From contig NZ_JADEXS020000001.1 of the NCBI RefSeq assembly GCF_015207005.2, positions 6,595,001-6,659,000 on the forward strand: DNA of 64,000 bases. Direction: 5' to 3'. A program made the translations under genes and the position numbers. The first letter of the stretch is position 1, and the number at the start of each line of letters is the position of its first letter. The stretch is from Desmonostoc muscorum LEGE 12446. GTDB lineage: Bacteria > Cyanobacteriota > Cyanobacteriia > Cyanobacteriales > Nostocaceae. Positions 30,501 through 38,846 of the stretch are shown piece by piece. The notes below the pieces were generated by a model that made no database searches, had not been told where the DNA came from, and was given only the letters and a program-made list of their open reading frames with translations.

Positions 30501-33500
30501 TTGTTGCGCTAATTGCTGTGAAGCTGTTTCTTGCTCGGTTGTAGATAAATGCTTTAAGTCAATAACTGAGAGTATGCAATTTATTTGTGTTTGAATGATT
30601 TGAGAAGGTTTTCCATCAACGATGACAAAGTTGGTGCGTAACGCTTCGTGGCGATGAATAATTTCTTGTAAACTTTGTTCTAAGGCAGCTCGATTGAGAG
30701 TTCCGACTAAACGCAAAGCTATGGGGAAGTTGTAGAAGGCGCTGTTGGGGTTTAACTTGTCTAAAAACCATAGCCGTGTTTGGGCATAAGACAGTGGTAA
30801 TTCTGCATCTTTTGCCCTTGGTAAGATGGGTGATGCTGTTAGTTCTAAATCCTGTTGCTGCGATCGCTGAATGTTTTGGGATAATTCAGCAACTGTTGGT
30901 GCAGCAAATAAGCTACGCAATGGTAATTCTACTTTCAAGGTAGTACGCACGCGGGAAATGAGTTGCGTTGCTAGTAACGAGTGGCCTCCAAGCTCAAAGA
31001 AGTTATCATATATACCCACTTGCTCTACTTTCAGAACTTGCGCCCAAATTAGTGACAGGATTTCTTCAATTGGGTTACGTGGGGCAACATATTTGTCCAA
31101 TAATTGGCTGTGTAAATCAGGTGCGGGTAAAGCGCGACGGTCTAGTTTACCGTTGGGGGTAAGCGGTAAAGCTTCTAAGATAACGATCGCACTTGGCACC
31201 ATATATTCTGGTAATTTTGACTTCAGGAAGCTACGCACAACGCTTACTGTGAGCGTCTGCTCTTTTTGAGGCACAATGTAAGCCACTAAGCGTTTGTTCC
31301 CAGGAATATCTTCGCGGGCGATTGCACAAGATGCCTGTACATCAAGTTGGCTCAGTACTGCTTCAATTTCGCCCAATTCGATGCGGAAACCACGTATTTT
31401 TACCTGATTGTCAATCCGTCCCAAGTATTCAATATTGCCATCACTTAAATAGCGTGCTAAATCCCCAGTTTTATAAAGGCGATCGGAATTAAAGGTTTCC
31501 CCTCTGCTCCCCTGCTCCCCTGCTCCTCTGCTTCTTTTAAAGGGATTAGGGATAAATTTCTCTTGTGTTAACTCTGGTCGATTGAAGTAGCCTTGCGATA
31601 AAAGAACACCAGCAATGTACAATTCTCCTGGTACGCCAACGGGTACAGGCTGTAAATATTTATCCAGGATATAAATTTGCGTGTTGGCAATGGGACGACC
31701 AATGGGAGGAAGTAGCGGCAAAGTCTCTACTGAATTAGTCAGAGTAAAACTGGTAGCTAAATGGCTTTCTGATGGCCCATAGTGATTGTGCAAAGTACAA
31801 TCAGTTAGTTTGCTTAACCATTGAGAAATCGCGGGAGTAATCTGCAACTGTTCCCCAGCAGTAACGATTTCTCGCAAATGACTATTAACTAATTCACTGC
31901 CAACAGCGACTTCAGCTAGTTGTTGTAAGGCAACAAAGGGAACAAACAGTCTCTCAACAGCTTTTTGTTGGAGAAAACTTAACAAAGCTGAGGTATCTCG
32001 GCGTAATTCCTCCGTAATTAAGAACAATGTGCCTCCAGAACACCAGGTAGTGAAGATTTCTTGGAAGGAGACATCAAAGCTAATCGAAGCAAATTGTAGG
32101 GTTTTTGCTCCACGAGGAATTTTGAGATTTTCCCGATGCCACAAGATCAGATTGCCAAGGGCAAGCTGATTCATCGCTATACCCTTAGGTTGACCTGTAG
32201 AACCAGAGGTATAGATTATATAAGCTAAGTTATTTGCTTGTACGTCGGAGATGAGATTGTCCTGATTGCACTGGGAAATCAGCTGAGCGTCAGTATCCAA
32301 ACAAACAAGCTGTGCTTGATGCTGGGGCAATCTGTCAAGAATTGACTGCTGGGTTAGCAATACTGAAACTTGAGCATCTTCTAAAATAAAGCTCAAGCGC
32401 TCAGTCGGATACTCTGGGTCAAGTGGCACATAAGCAGCACCCGCTTTGAGAATCCCCAGTAATCCTATGACCATCTCTAAAGAACGCTCTACACATAAAC
32501 CAACCAGAGCATCAGATCCTACACCCAAAGACCGCAAGTAGTGTGCCAACTGGTTAGCGCGGTAGTTTAATTCATAGTAAGTCAGTTGTTGATTTTCATA
32601 TACAACTGCGATCGCATCGGGTGTACTATCCACCTGCGACTCAAACAACTGATGGATGCACAAATCTTGTGGATAATCCACACCTGTATCGTTCCACTCG
32701 ACAAGTAACTTTTGTTGTTCCGGTTGTGTCAGCAGTGGTAATTGGGAAATTCGCTCCTCCGGGTTAGCAATAATACCTTCAAGCAATGTCACAAAATGAC
32801 CAGTCATTCGCTCAATGGTACTAGCATCAAACAAATCAGTGTTGTACTCCCACACCCCTACCAGACCAGTAGCAGTGTTCTGCATTATTAAGGTTAAATC
32901 AAACCTTGAAGTTGTACCTTTTATTGGCAATGAACTGATAGTTAACCCAGTCAGTTCTAATCCAGATGTGGGCGCATTCTGGAGGACAAACATTACTTGG
33001 AACAGTGGTGAATGGCTAAGATCCCGTTCTGGCTGCAATGCTTCTACCAGCATTTCAAAAGGCAAATGCTGATGCGAGTACGCCTCCATTGCCATTTCAC
33101 GGACACGAGTCAGTAATTCGCTAAAAGTGGGGTTGCCTGCCAAGTCAGTACGCATGACTAAAGTATTGACAAAAAAGCCAATTAACCCTTCTATTTCGCT
33201 GCGATCGCGGTTAGCAATTGGCGAACCCACCAAAATGTCTTCTGTACCCGTGTAGCGGTAAAGCAGCGTATCATAAGCTGCCAACAGCGTCATGAACAAA
33301 GTCACCCCTTGTTCCTGGCTCAGTTTTCTTAACTTAGCAGTTAGTTCCTCAGACAGTGCAAACTCTTGATGTGTCCCTTGGTAAGTTTGCACAGCCGGTC
33401 TGGGTCGGTCTGTAGGTAGCGACAATAAGGCTGGTGCCGAAGCCAATTTTTGTTGCCAATAACTCAATTGCCTTTGTAGTACTTCTCCTTGCAACCACTG

Positions 33501-36500
33501 TCTTTGCCACAGTGCAAAATCTGCATATTGAATCGGCAGTGCTGCTAATGGTGAGTTTTTACCTTGAGAATAAGCATTGTAAAGTGCTGCTAACTCCTGA
33601 ACAAACAGGCCGATTGACCAGCCATCAGAGACTATGTGGTGTATACACATTAATAGTATGTGTTCTGTCTCAGATAGCACTACTAATGTCGCTCTCACTA
33701 ATGCTTGTGTTGCCAACTCAAAGGGTTGAATAGCTTGTTGTTGTACTAATTGCTGTGAAGCTATTTCTTGTTCGGTTGTAGATAAATGCTTCAAATCAAC
33801 AACTGATACTGTCCAATTCGTTTCTGTTTGAATGATTTGTGTTGGTTGTCCATCAACCGTAATGAAATTAGTCCGTAACGCTTCGTGGCGATAAATAATT
33901 TCTTGGAAGCTTTGGTCTAATGCGGCAACTTGCACAGTTCCTGCTAAACGCAAAGCTATGGACATGTTATAGAAGGGACTGTTTGGCTCGAATTGGTCTA
34001 AAAACCAGAGACGCTGTTGAGCATAAGACAGCGCTAATTCTGCATTCTCTGTCCTTGGTAAAATAGGCGGTGCAGACAGTTCTAAATTTTGTTGCTGTAA
34101 TTGTTCAATTTCTTGTGCTAATTCAGCTAGTGTGGCTCTTGCAAACAACTCTCGCAATGGTAGTTCCACTTTGAAAATGTTGCGGATGCGTGAAACCAAT
34201 TGTGTTGCTAATAGTGAGTGTCCCCCAAGTTCAAAGAAGTTATCGTGTATGCCTAGCTGTGGCAGTTGCAGCACTTGCGCCCAAATTTGTGCCAGTATTT
34301 CTTCAATCGGAGTACGCGGGGCTACATATTTTTCTGTGCGTTCACTGTATAAATCCGGTGCGGGTAAAGCGCGACGGTCAACTTTGCCGTTGGAAGTGAG
34401 TGGCATTGACTCCAACATCACAAAAGCACTTGGCACCATGTAGTCTGGTAGCTTTGCTTTCAGGAATTGCCGCAGTTCATTAGTTGTGGGTGTATGCTGA
34501 TGCGGCACGACGTAGGCAACTAAGCGTTTATCACCTGGGGTATCTTCGCGGACGGTGACTACAGATGCCTGCACATCGTCATGTTGGTTGAGTAATGCCT
34601 CAATTTCTCCCAATTCGATGCGGAAACCACGGATTTTTACTTGGTTGTCGATGCGTCCGATGTATTCAATTGTGCCATCAGGTAAATAACGCGCCAAATC
34701 CCCAGTTTTATATAATTTTGAATTGTCAAACGGGTTGGAAATGAATTTTTCTTTTGTCAACTCTGGACGGTTAAGGTAGCCTCTTGCTAATCCTGCACCA
34801 CCAATATGCAATTCTCCGGCTACACCTACAGGAACTGGTTGCAGATGCTCGTCTAAAATGTAGATTTGTGTGTTGGCTATAGGCTGCCCAATTGGTACTG
34901 TCCTAAAATTGGCATCCGGAAAGCATTGCCAGTAGGTGACATCAATTGCCGCTTCTGTTGGTCCATAAAGATTGTGCAATTCGCAGTCTAACCGAGCAAA
35001 AAAGCGCTCCTGAAGTTCTACAGGCAAAGCTTCACCACTACAAATAACTCGTTTCAAGCTACGGCAATTTTCCAGACTTGGTTCTTCTAAGAAAACCTGG
35101 AGCATAGAAGGAACAAAATGCACTATTGTCACCTGCTGCTCTAAAATCAGGTTGACCAAGTAAGCACTATCTTGATGTCCACCTGGTTTAGCCACAACTA
35201 AACGCGCTCCAGTGATTAATGGCCACAAAAACTCCCAAACTGAAACGTCGAAGCTAAAAGGAGTTTTCTGTAAAATACAATCTAGTGCTGTTAATTGATA
35301 AGCTTGTTGCATCCACAGCAGGCGATTGCAAATCCCCAAGTGGGTGTTCATTGCTCCTTTGGGCTTGCCAGTGGAACCGGATGTGTAAATCACATAAGCC
35401 AAGTTACTATCTTGCACTGTAGTAATTGGATTATCCTGACTGGATTGAGAAATCAGCTCCCAGTCAGTATCTAAACATACAACCTGTCCTTGATGCTGAG
35501 GCAACTTTTGTTTGAGTTGCTGTTGTGTCAGCAGCACTCTCAATTGAGCATCTTCGAGCATGAAGCTTAAGCGATCTTGTGGATAATCTGGATCAAGTGG
35601 TACATAAGCTCCGCCTGCCTTGAGGATGCCAAGTAACCCTACTACCATCAACAGCGATCGCTCCACACAAATACCCACCAGCACATCTGCTCCGACTCCC
35701 AAAGACTGCAAGTAATGTCCTAACTCATTTGCGCGACTATTCAACTGCTGGTAAGTCAATTGTTGGTTTTCATAAACCACAGCTACAGCATCCGGTGTAC
35801 GCGCTGCTTGCTCCTCAAACAACTGATGGATGCACAAATCTTGAGGATAATCAGCTTGAGTATTGTTCCACTCAACCAATAACTGCTGCTGCTCAATTTG
35901 TGTCAGCAGGGGCAATTGTGAGATTTGCTGTTCTGGGTTAGCAACAATACTTTCAAGCAATGTCACAAAATGCCCACTCATACGCTCAATTGTGCTGCCA
36001 TCAAACAAGTCAGTGCTATACTCCCATACACCCACCAGTCCATCAGCAGTGTTCTCCATTAGTAAGGTAAGATCAAATTTGGCAGTTGTACCTTCTATCA
36101 ACGTTGAACTGACACTTAACTGATTTAACTCCACGGTCGATATGGGCGCATTCTGAAGTGTAAACATCACCTGGAATAGCGGTGTATGGCTAAGATCCCG
36201 TTCTGGCTGCAATGCTTCAACTAGCATTTCAAATGGCAAATCTTGATGAGCGTAGGCATCCATTGCCATTTCTCGAACGCGAGTCAGTAATTCATTAAAG
36301 CTGGGATTACCTGCCAAGTCAGTACGCATAACTAAAGTATTGACAAAAAAGCCAATTAACCCTTCTATTTCACTACGATTACGGTTAGCAATTGGCGAAC
36401 CCACCAAAATGTCTGCCACACCTGTGTAACGGTAAAGTAAGGTATCAAACGCTGCTAACAGTGTCATGAACAAGGTAACTCCTTGTTGCTGGCTCAGTTG

Positions 36501-37925
36501 TATCAACCTACCAGTGAGTTCAACAGAGAGTGCAAACTTTTGATATGCACCAGCAAAAGTCTGCACAGCAGGTCTGGGTCGATCTGTGGGCAGCGACAAT
36601 AGAGCTGGTGCGTTTGCCAGTTGTTTTTGCCAGTAAGTTAGTTGGTTTTGTAGTACATATCCTTGCAACCACTCTCTTTGCCAGATAGCAAAATCTGCAT
36701 ACTGAATCGGCAGTGGTGCTAAAGGTGTTCGCGTAGCGTCTCGTAGAGACGGCTGACCTTGAGCATAAGCATCATACAGCGCTGCTAGTTCTTGGACAAA
36801 CACACCCATTGACCAGCCATCACTGACAACATGATGCATACACACCAGCAATATGTGTTCTGTCTCCGATAGCACTAGTAATGTCGCCCTGATTAATGCT
36901 CCCTTTGCCAGGTCAAAAGGCTGAATAGCTTGTTGTCGCTCTAATTGCTGGCTATTAATTTCTTGCTCGGTTGTGGATAAATATTTTAAGTCAACTACTG
37001 TTACTGTCCAATTCGTTTGTGTTTGAATAATTTGAGAAGGTTTGCCATCAACTGTAATAAAGTTGGTGCGTAAGGCTTCGTGGCGATGAATAATCTCTTG
37101 TAAGCTTTGTTCTAGGGCTGGTTGATTCAAATTTCCCACTAGACGCAAAGCCATAGGAATGTTGTAAAAGGCGCTGTTTGGCTCTAACTGATCTAAAAAC
37201 CATAGACGCTGCTGAGCATAAGACAGTGGTAATTCTGCATCCCTCACCTTTGGTAAGATAGGTGGTTCAGAGAGTTCTAAGTCCTGTTGCTGTAACTGCC
37301 TAATTGATTGTGCTAATTCGGCTACTGTCGCTCTTGCAAACAACTCACGTAATGCTAGTTCTACTTTGAAAACGTTGCGGATACGTGAAACTAATTGTGT
37401 TGCTAGTAGCGAGTGTCCGCCAAGTTCAAAGAAGTTGTCATGAATGCCTAAAAGCTCTACTCTCAGCACTTGTGCCCAAAGGAGTGCCAGCATTTCTTCT
37501 ATTGGGTTACGGGGTGCAACAAATTTATCTTGTAGTTCGTTGTGTAAATCCGGTGTGGGTAAGGCACGGCGGTCTACTTTGCCGTTAGGAGTAAGCGGCA
37601 GCGATTCCAAGATAACTATTGCATTTGGCACCATGTAATCTGGGAGTTTTGTTTTGATGAATTGCCGCAATTTGCTGATTGTGAGTTTACAATTCTGATG
37701 CGCTACCACATAGGCGACTAAACGTTTATCACCAGGGGTATCTTCCCGGACAATGACACAACATACTTGCACATCACTATGTTGGCTCAGGACTGCTTCG
37801 ATTTCGCTCAACTCGATGCGGAAACCACGTATTTTTACTTGATTATCAATGCGTCCTAAGTATTCAATATTTCCATCTGGTAAATAGCGTGCCAAATCCC
37901 CCGTCTTATAGAACCCATTTGACAT
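27510..37925 (-). CDS. nosA: NRPS NosA-like, C-terminal part: A1 tail-T-C-A(Ser)-T-C-A(Pro/MePro)-T-C-A(Leu)-T
   Basis: Downstream 3471-residue piece of the NosA-like synthetase, split from its N-terminus by the IS5-type element. It begins inside adenylation domain 1 at motif A7 (YKTGDLARYL) and continues through T1 and three full C-A-T modules. Hand-read codes are DVWHISLIDK (Ser, as in EntF-type Ser domains), DVQFVAHLAK (Pro type, here expected to take 4-methylproline) and DAWFLGNVVK (Leu). C domains carry HHVVSDGWS, HHIVSDGWS and HHIVSDGWS. All T domains have LGGHSLL. The C-terminus is a basic tail after the last carrier, a likely docking segment for NosB. The ATG at 37925 lies in the IS end, immediately after the transposase TAG, giving a possible reinitiation site. 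Confidence 0.92.
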   Translation of the reverse strand: MSNGFYKTGDLARYLPDGNIEYLGRIDNQVKIRGFRIELSEIEAVLSQHSDVQVCCVIVREDTPGDKRLVAYVVAHQNCKLTISKLRQFIKTKLPDYMVPNAIVILESLPLTPNGKVDRRALPTPDLHNELQDKFVAPRNPIEEMLALLWAQVLRVELLGIHDNFFELGGHSLLATQLVSRIRNVFKVELALRELFARATVAELAQSIRQLQQQDLELSEPPILPKVRDAELPLSYAQQRLWFLDQLEPNSAFYNIPMALRLVGNLNQPALEQSLQEIIHRHEALRTNFITVDGKPSQIIQTQTNWTVTVVDLKYLSTTEQEINSQQLERQQAIQPFDLAKGALIRATLLVLSETEHILLVCMHHVVSDGWSMGVFVQELAALYDAYAQGQPSLRDATRTPLAPLPIQYADFAIWQREWLQGYVLQNQLTYWQKQLANAPALLSLPTDRPRPAVQTFAGAYQKFALSVELTGRLIQLSQQQGVTLFMTLLAAFDTLLYRYTGVADILVGSPIANRNRSEIEGLIGFFVNTLVMRTDLAGNPSFNELLTRVREMAMDAYAHQDLPFEMLVEALQPERDLSHTPLFQVMFTLQNAPISTVELNQLSVSSTLIEGTTAKFDLTLLMENTADGLVGVWEYSTDLFDGSTIERMSGHFVTLLESIVANPEQQISQLPLLTQIEQQQLLVEWNNTQADYPQDLCIHQLFEEQAARTPDAVAVVYENQQLTYQQLNSRANELGHYLQSLGVGADVLVGICVERSLLMVVGLLGILKAGGAYVPLDPDYPQDRLSFMLEDAQLRVLLTQQQLKQKLPQHQGQVVCLDTDWELISQSSQDNPITTVQDSNLAYVIYTSGSTGKPKGAMNTHLGICNRLLWMQQAYQLTALDCILQKTPFSFDVSVWEFLWPLITGARLVVAKPGGHQDSAYLVNLILEQQVTIVHFVPSMLQVFLEEPSLENCRSLKRVICSGEALPVELQERFFARLDCELHNLYGPTEAAIDVTYWQCFPDANFRTVPIGQPIANTQIYILDEHLQPVPVGVAGELHIGGAGLARGYLNRPELTKEKFISNPFDNSKLYKTGDLARYLPDGTIEYIGRIDNQVKIRGFRIELGEIEALLNQHDDVQASVVTVREDTPGDKRLVAYVVPHQHTPTTNELRQFLKAKLPDYMVPSAFVMLESMPLTSNGKVDRRALPAPDLYSERTEKYVAPRTPIEEILAQIWAQVLQLPQLGIHDNFFELGGHSLLATQLVSRIRNIFKVELPLRELFARATLAELAQEIEQLQQQNLELSAPPILPRTENAELALSYAQQRLWFLDQFEPNSPFYNMSIALRLAGTVQVAALDQSFQEIIYRHEALRTNFITVDGQPTQIIQTETNWTVSVVDLKHLSTTEQEIASQQLVQQQAIQPFELATQALVRATLVVLSETEHILLMCIHHIVSDGWSIGLFVQELAALYNAYSQGKNSPLAALPIQYADFALWQRQWLQGEVLQRQLSYWQQKLASAPALLSLPTDRPRPAVQTYQGTHQEFALSEELTAKLRKLSQEQGVTLFMTLLAAYDTLLYRYTGTEDILVGSPIANRDRSEIEGLIGFFVNTLVMRTDLAGNPTFSELLTRVREMAMEAYSHQHLPFEMLVEALQPERDLSHSPLFQVMFVLQNAPTSGLELTGLTISSLPIKGTTSRFDLTLIMQNTATGLVGVWEYNTDLFDASTIERMTGHFVTLLEGIIANPEERISQLPLLTQPEQQKLLVEWNDTGVDYPQDLCIHQLFESQVDSTPDAIAVVYENQQLTYYELNYRANQLAHYLRSLGVGSDALVGLCVERSLEMVIGLLGILKAGAAYVPLDPEYPTERLSFILEDAQVSVLLTQQSILDRLPQHQAQLVCLDTDAQLISQCNQDNLISDVQANNLAYIIYTSGSTGQPKGIAMNQLALGNLILWHRENLKIPRGAKTLQFASISFDVSFQEIFTTWCSGGTLFLITEELRRDTSALLSFLQQKAVERLFVPFVALQQLAEVAVGSELVNSHLREIVTAGEQLQITPAISQWLSKLTDCTLHNHYGPSESHLATSFTLTNSVETLPLLPPIGRPIANTQIYILDKYLQPVPVGVPGELYIAGVLLSQGYFNRPELTQEKFIPNPFKRSRGAGEQGSRGETFNSDRLYKTGDLARYLSDGNIEYLGRIDNQVKIRGFRIELGEIEAVLSQLDVQASCAIAREDIPGNKRLVAYIVPQKEQTLTVSVVRSFLKSKLPEYMVPSAIVILEALPLTPNGKLDRRALPAPDLHSQLLDKYVAPRNPIEEILSLIWAQVLKVEQVGIYDNFFELGGHSLLATQLISRVRTTLKVELPLRSLFAAPTVAELSQNIQRSQQQDLELTASPILPRAKDAELPLSYAQTRLWFLDKLNPNSAFYNFPIALRLVGTLNRAALEQSLQEIIHRHEALRTNFVIVDGKPSQIIQTQINCILSVIDLKHLSTTEQETASQQLAQQPFDLATEALVRATLVVLSETEHALLVCMHHIVSDGWSMGVFVQELAALYNAYSQGEPSPLTPLPIQYADFAIWQRNWLQGDVLESQLSYWQQQLANAPALLSLPTDRPRPSMQTFAGAYQQFALSKELTDKLTQLSQQQGVTLFMTLLAAFDTLLYRYTGTEDILVGSPIANRDRTEIEGLIGFFLNTLVMRTNLAGNPSFSELLGRVREMAMDAYSHQNLPFEMLVEALQPERDLSHTPLFQVMFVLQNAPISQQLELTGLTVSPLVVKSTTTKFDLTLGMENTANGLVGVWEYNTDLFDASTIERMTGHFLTLLEGIIANPEERISQLPLLTEVEQHQLLIEWNNTQVDYPQDLCIHQLFEEQVGRTPDAVAVVFEDQQLTYHELNSRANQLAHYLKSLGVSADMLVGICVERSIEMVVGLLGILKAGGAYLPLDPEYPTERLHFMLKDAQVSVLLTQQKLIDRLAQHQAKLVCLDTDWQLISQLNQDNLITDVQATNLAYVIYTSGSTGQPKGVLIAHQGLLNLVFWHQRTFKITTLDKATQLAGTAFDAAVWELWPYLTAGASIYLVKSEFLSSLVKLRDWLISKKITISFLPTPLAQELLSLEWPTENLALRSILTGGDQLHQYPSDLIPFQLVNNYGPTENTVVTTSGLVVAKEQEQISPSIGRAIANTQIYILDRNLQPVPIGIPGELHIAGVGLAKGYLNRPELTIEKFIANPFKRSRGAGEQGSRGAEILPNSQSLVPSPRLYKTGDLARYLPDGNIEYLGRIDNQVKIRGFRIELAEIEALLNQHDDVQTCCVIAREETSGNKRLVAYVVPHLQMTPTTDELRQFLDDKLPGYMVPTAFVMLESLPLTPNGKVDRRALPAPDLQQELSNYVMPNTEVERIIAGIWQKALAVEKVGIYNNFFELGGHSLLLVRINQQLQEEIGLEVSIVDMFNYPTIHSLSQYLSTKLNKEDTIRQNNYRHQSHSEIKSLRNQQLESRQQYRSQRKR
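34797..35998. repeat. 1202-bp perfect repeat: Ser adenylation core, nosA copy
   Basis: Identical copy of 15377-16578 in the same orientation. It codes for the Ser-specific adenylation core of nosA module 2. Three mismatches immediately beyond the low-coordinate end and one at 35999 mark the edges. Confidence 0.95.
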
Positions 37926-38846
37926 CTAAGAAGGTGCTGCAAGCCTCTTAATCATTAGCCTGATGAAGCAGATATTGAGTTTGGCAGTGGCACTAACCAG
38001 GGTTCGTTCAAAGTTCTTAACCAGAATTTTACAGCGCTCCATCCAAGCATTGGAGCGTTCGATCACCCATCTAGCTATTGCCGGAACAAATCCAGATTTT
38101 CCTTGTGCCGCTTTCTCTTGTTTTGAGGGTTTCGTAGAAAGTTGAAACTGAATTTTGGTCATGATCTCTGGGTAAATTCGCTCTAACTCCTGAGTCAAAT
38201 ATTCTGGGTGATACCCATGATCTAGCAGGATAGTAATCTTGGGAATATCGATAGGTTTTGACTTGAAGTAGTCGATGTTGAGAGTAAACATCTCAATTAA
38301 TCCGGCATCATCCGAGACATTGGCGCGAGTACAGAGCGTAAAAAAGGGAAACCCAAGGGTGTCAATAGCCAAATGCCTTTTAATACCGTTGGTGGCTTTG
38401 TAGAAGCAAAAACCTTTCGACTCCACACTGGCGTTGCAGGTATTTTTCACTGCTTGGGAGTCAATGATGATCAATGTCGTCCAGTGCGGTTTTTTTTTTA
38501 CCTGTTCACGCACTTGTCCATGTAAGACACTCATCAGTTCCTCAAATACCCCGGCTGCTCGCCACTGTTTGTAGTGCCAATATACAGTGGAATAAGGGGG
38601 GAGGTCTTTAGGTAAGTCTTGCCAATTGCATCCATTTTTTAGTTGATAGAGAATTCCATTGAAGATATCTCGCTTTGGCCAGTTGGTCGGTCGAGTCTGC
38701 TTCTTAGTCGGTAATATCTCTTGCAATAAGGGTTCAAAAATTTCCCATTCTGCATCAGTGAGGTTGCTGGAATACGCCATTAGTATTGGATTTTAGATGC
38801 TGAGGAGTACCTTAATTCAAAACCTCACAAGATGTCAAATGGGTTC
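37911..38846 (-). mobile_element. IS5-family insertion sequence in nosA
   Basis: A 936-bp element with perfect 17-bp inverted repeats GAACCCATTTGACATCT at 37911-37927 and 38830-38846 (complement). It is flanked by the 4-bp direct repeat TATA at 37907-37910 and 38847-38850. The empty site can be read from the related A domain near 20446-20456, which has the same sequence without the insert. One transposase gene fills most of the element, in the same direction as nosA. The target lies next to a TTTTGAC-type short repeat in the A domain. IS5 family is inferred from the transposase. Confidence 0.93.
37926..38780 (-). CDS. IS5-family transposase (DUF4096 plus DDE domain)
   Basis: Transposase of 284 aa. 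The N-terminal part (LTDAEWEIFEPLLQ, NGILYQLKNGCNWQDLP, YSTVYWHYKQW) is the DUF4096-type helix-turn-helix found in IS5 transposases. The DDE core shows IIIDSQAVKNT near residue 105, ITILLDHGYH near residue 188 and WVIERSNAWMERC near residue 238. The frame appears intact. The TAG stop overlaps the right inverted repeat and is followed directly by the ATG that opens the remaining nosA frame. It is codirectional with the NRPS operon, so operon transcripts would also cover it. Confidence 0.92.
   Translation of the reverse strand: MAYSSNLTDAEWEIFEPLLQEILPTKKQTRPTNWPKRDIFNGILYQLKNGCNWQDLPKDLPPYSTVYWHYKQWRAAGVFEELMSVLHGQVREQVKKKPHWTTLIIIDSQAVKNTCNASVESKGFCFYKATNGIKRHLAIDTLGFPFFTLCTRANVSDDAGLIEMFTLNIDYFKSKPIDIPKITILLDHGYHPEYLTQELERIYPEIMTKIQFQLSTKPSKQEKAAQGKSGFVPAIARWVIERSNAWMERCKILVKNFERTLVSATAKLNICFIRLMIKRLAAPS

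Noticed and set aside
5467..37638. Many plus-strand frames of 60-130 codons across the NRPS genes
   Set aside because: They are antisense shadows recurring at equivalent positions of each module, without ribosome sites or independent motifs.
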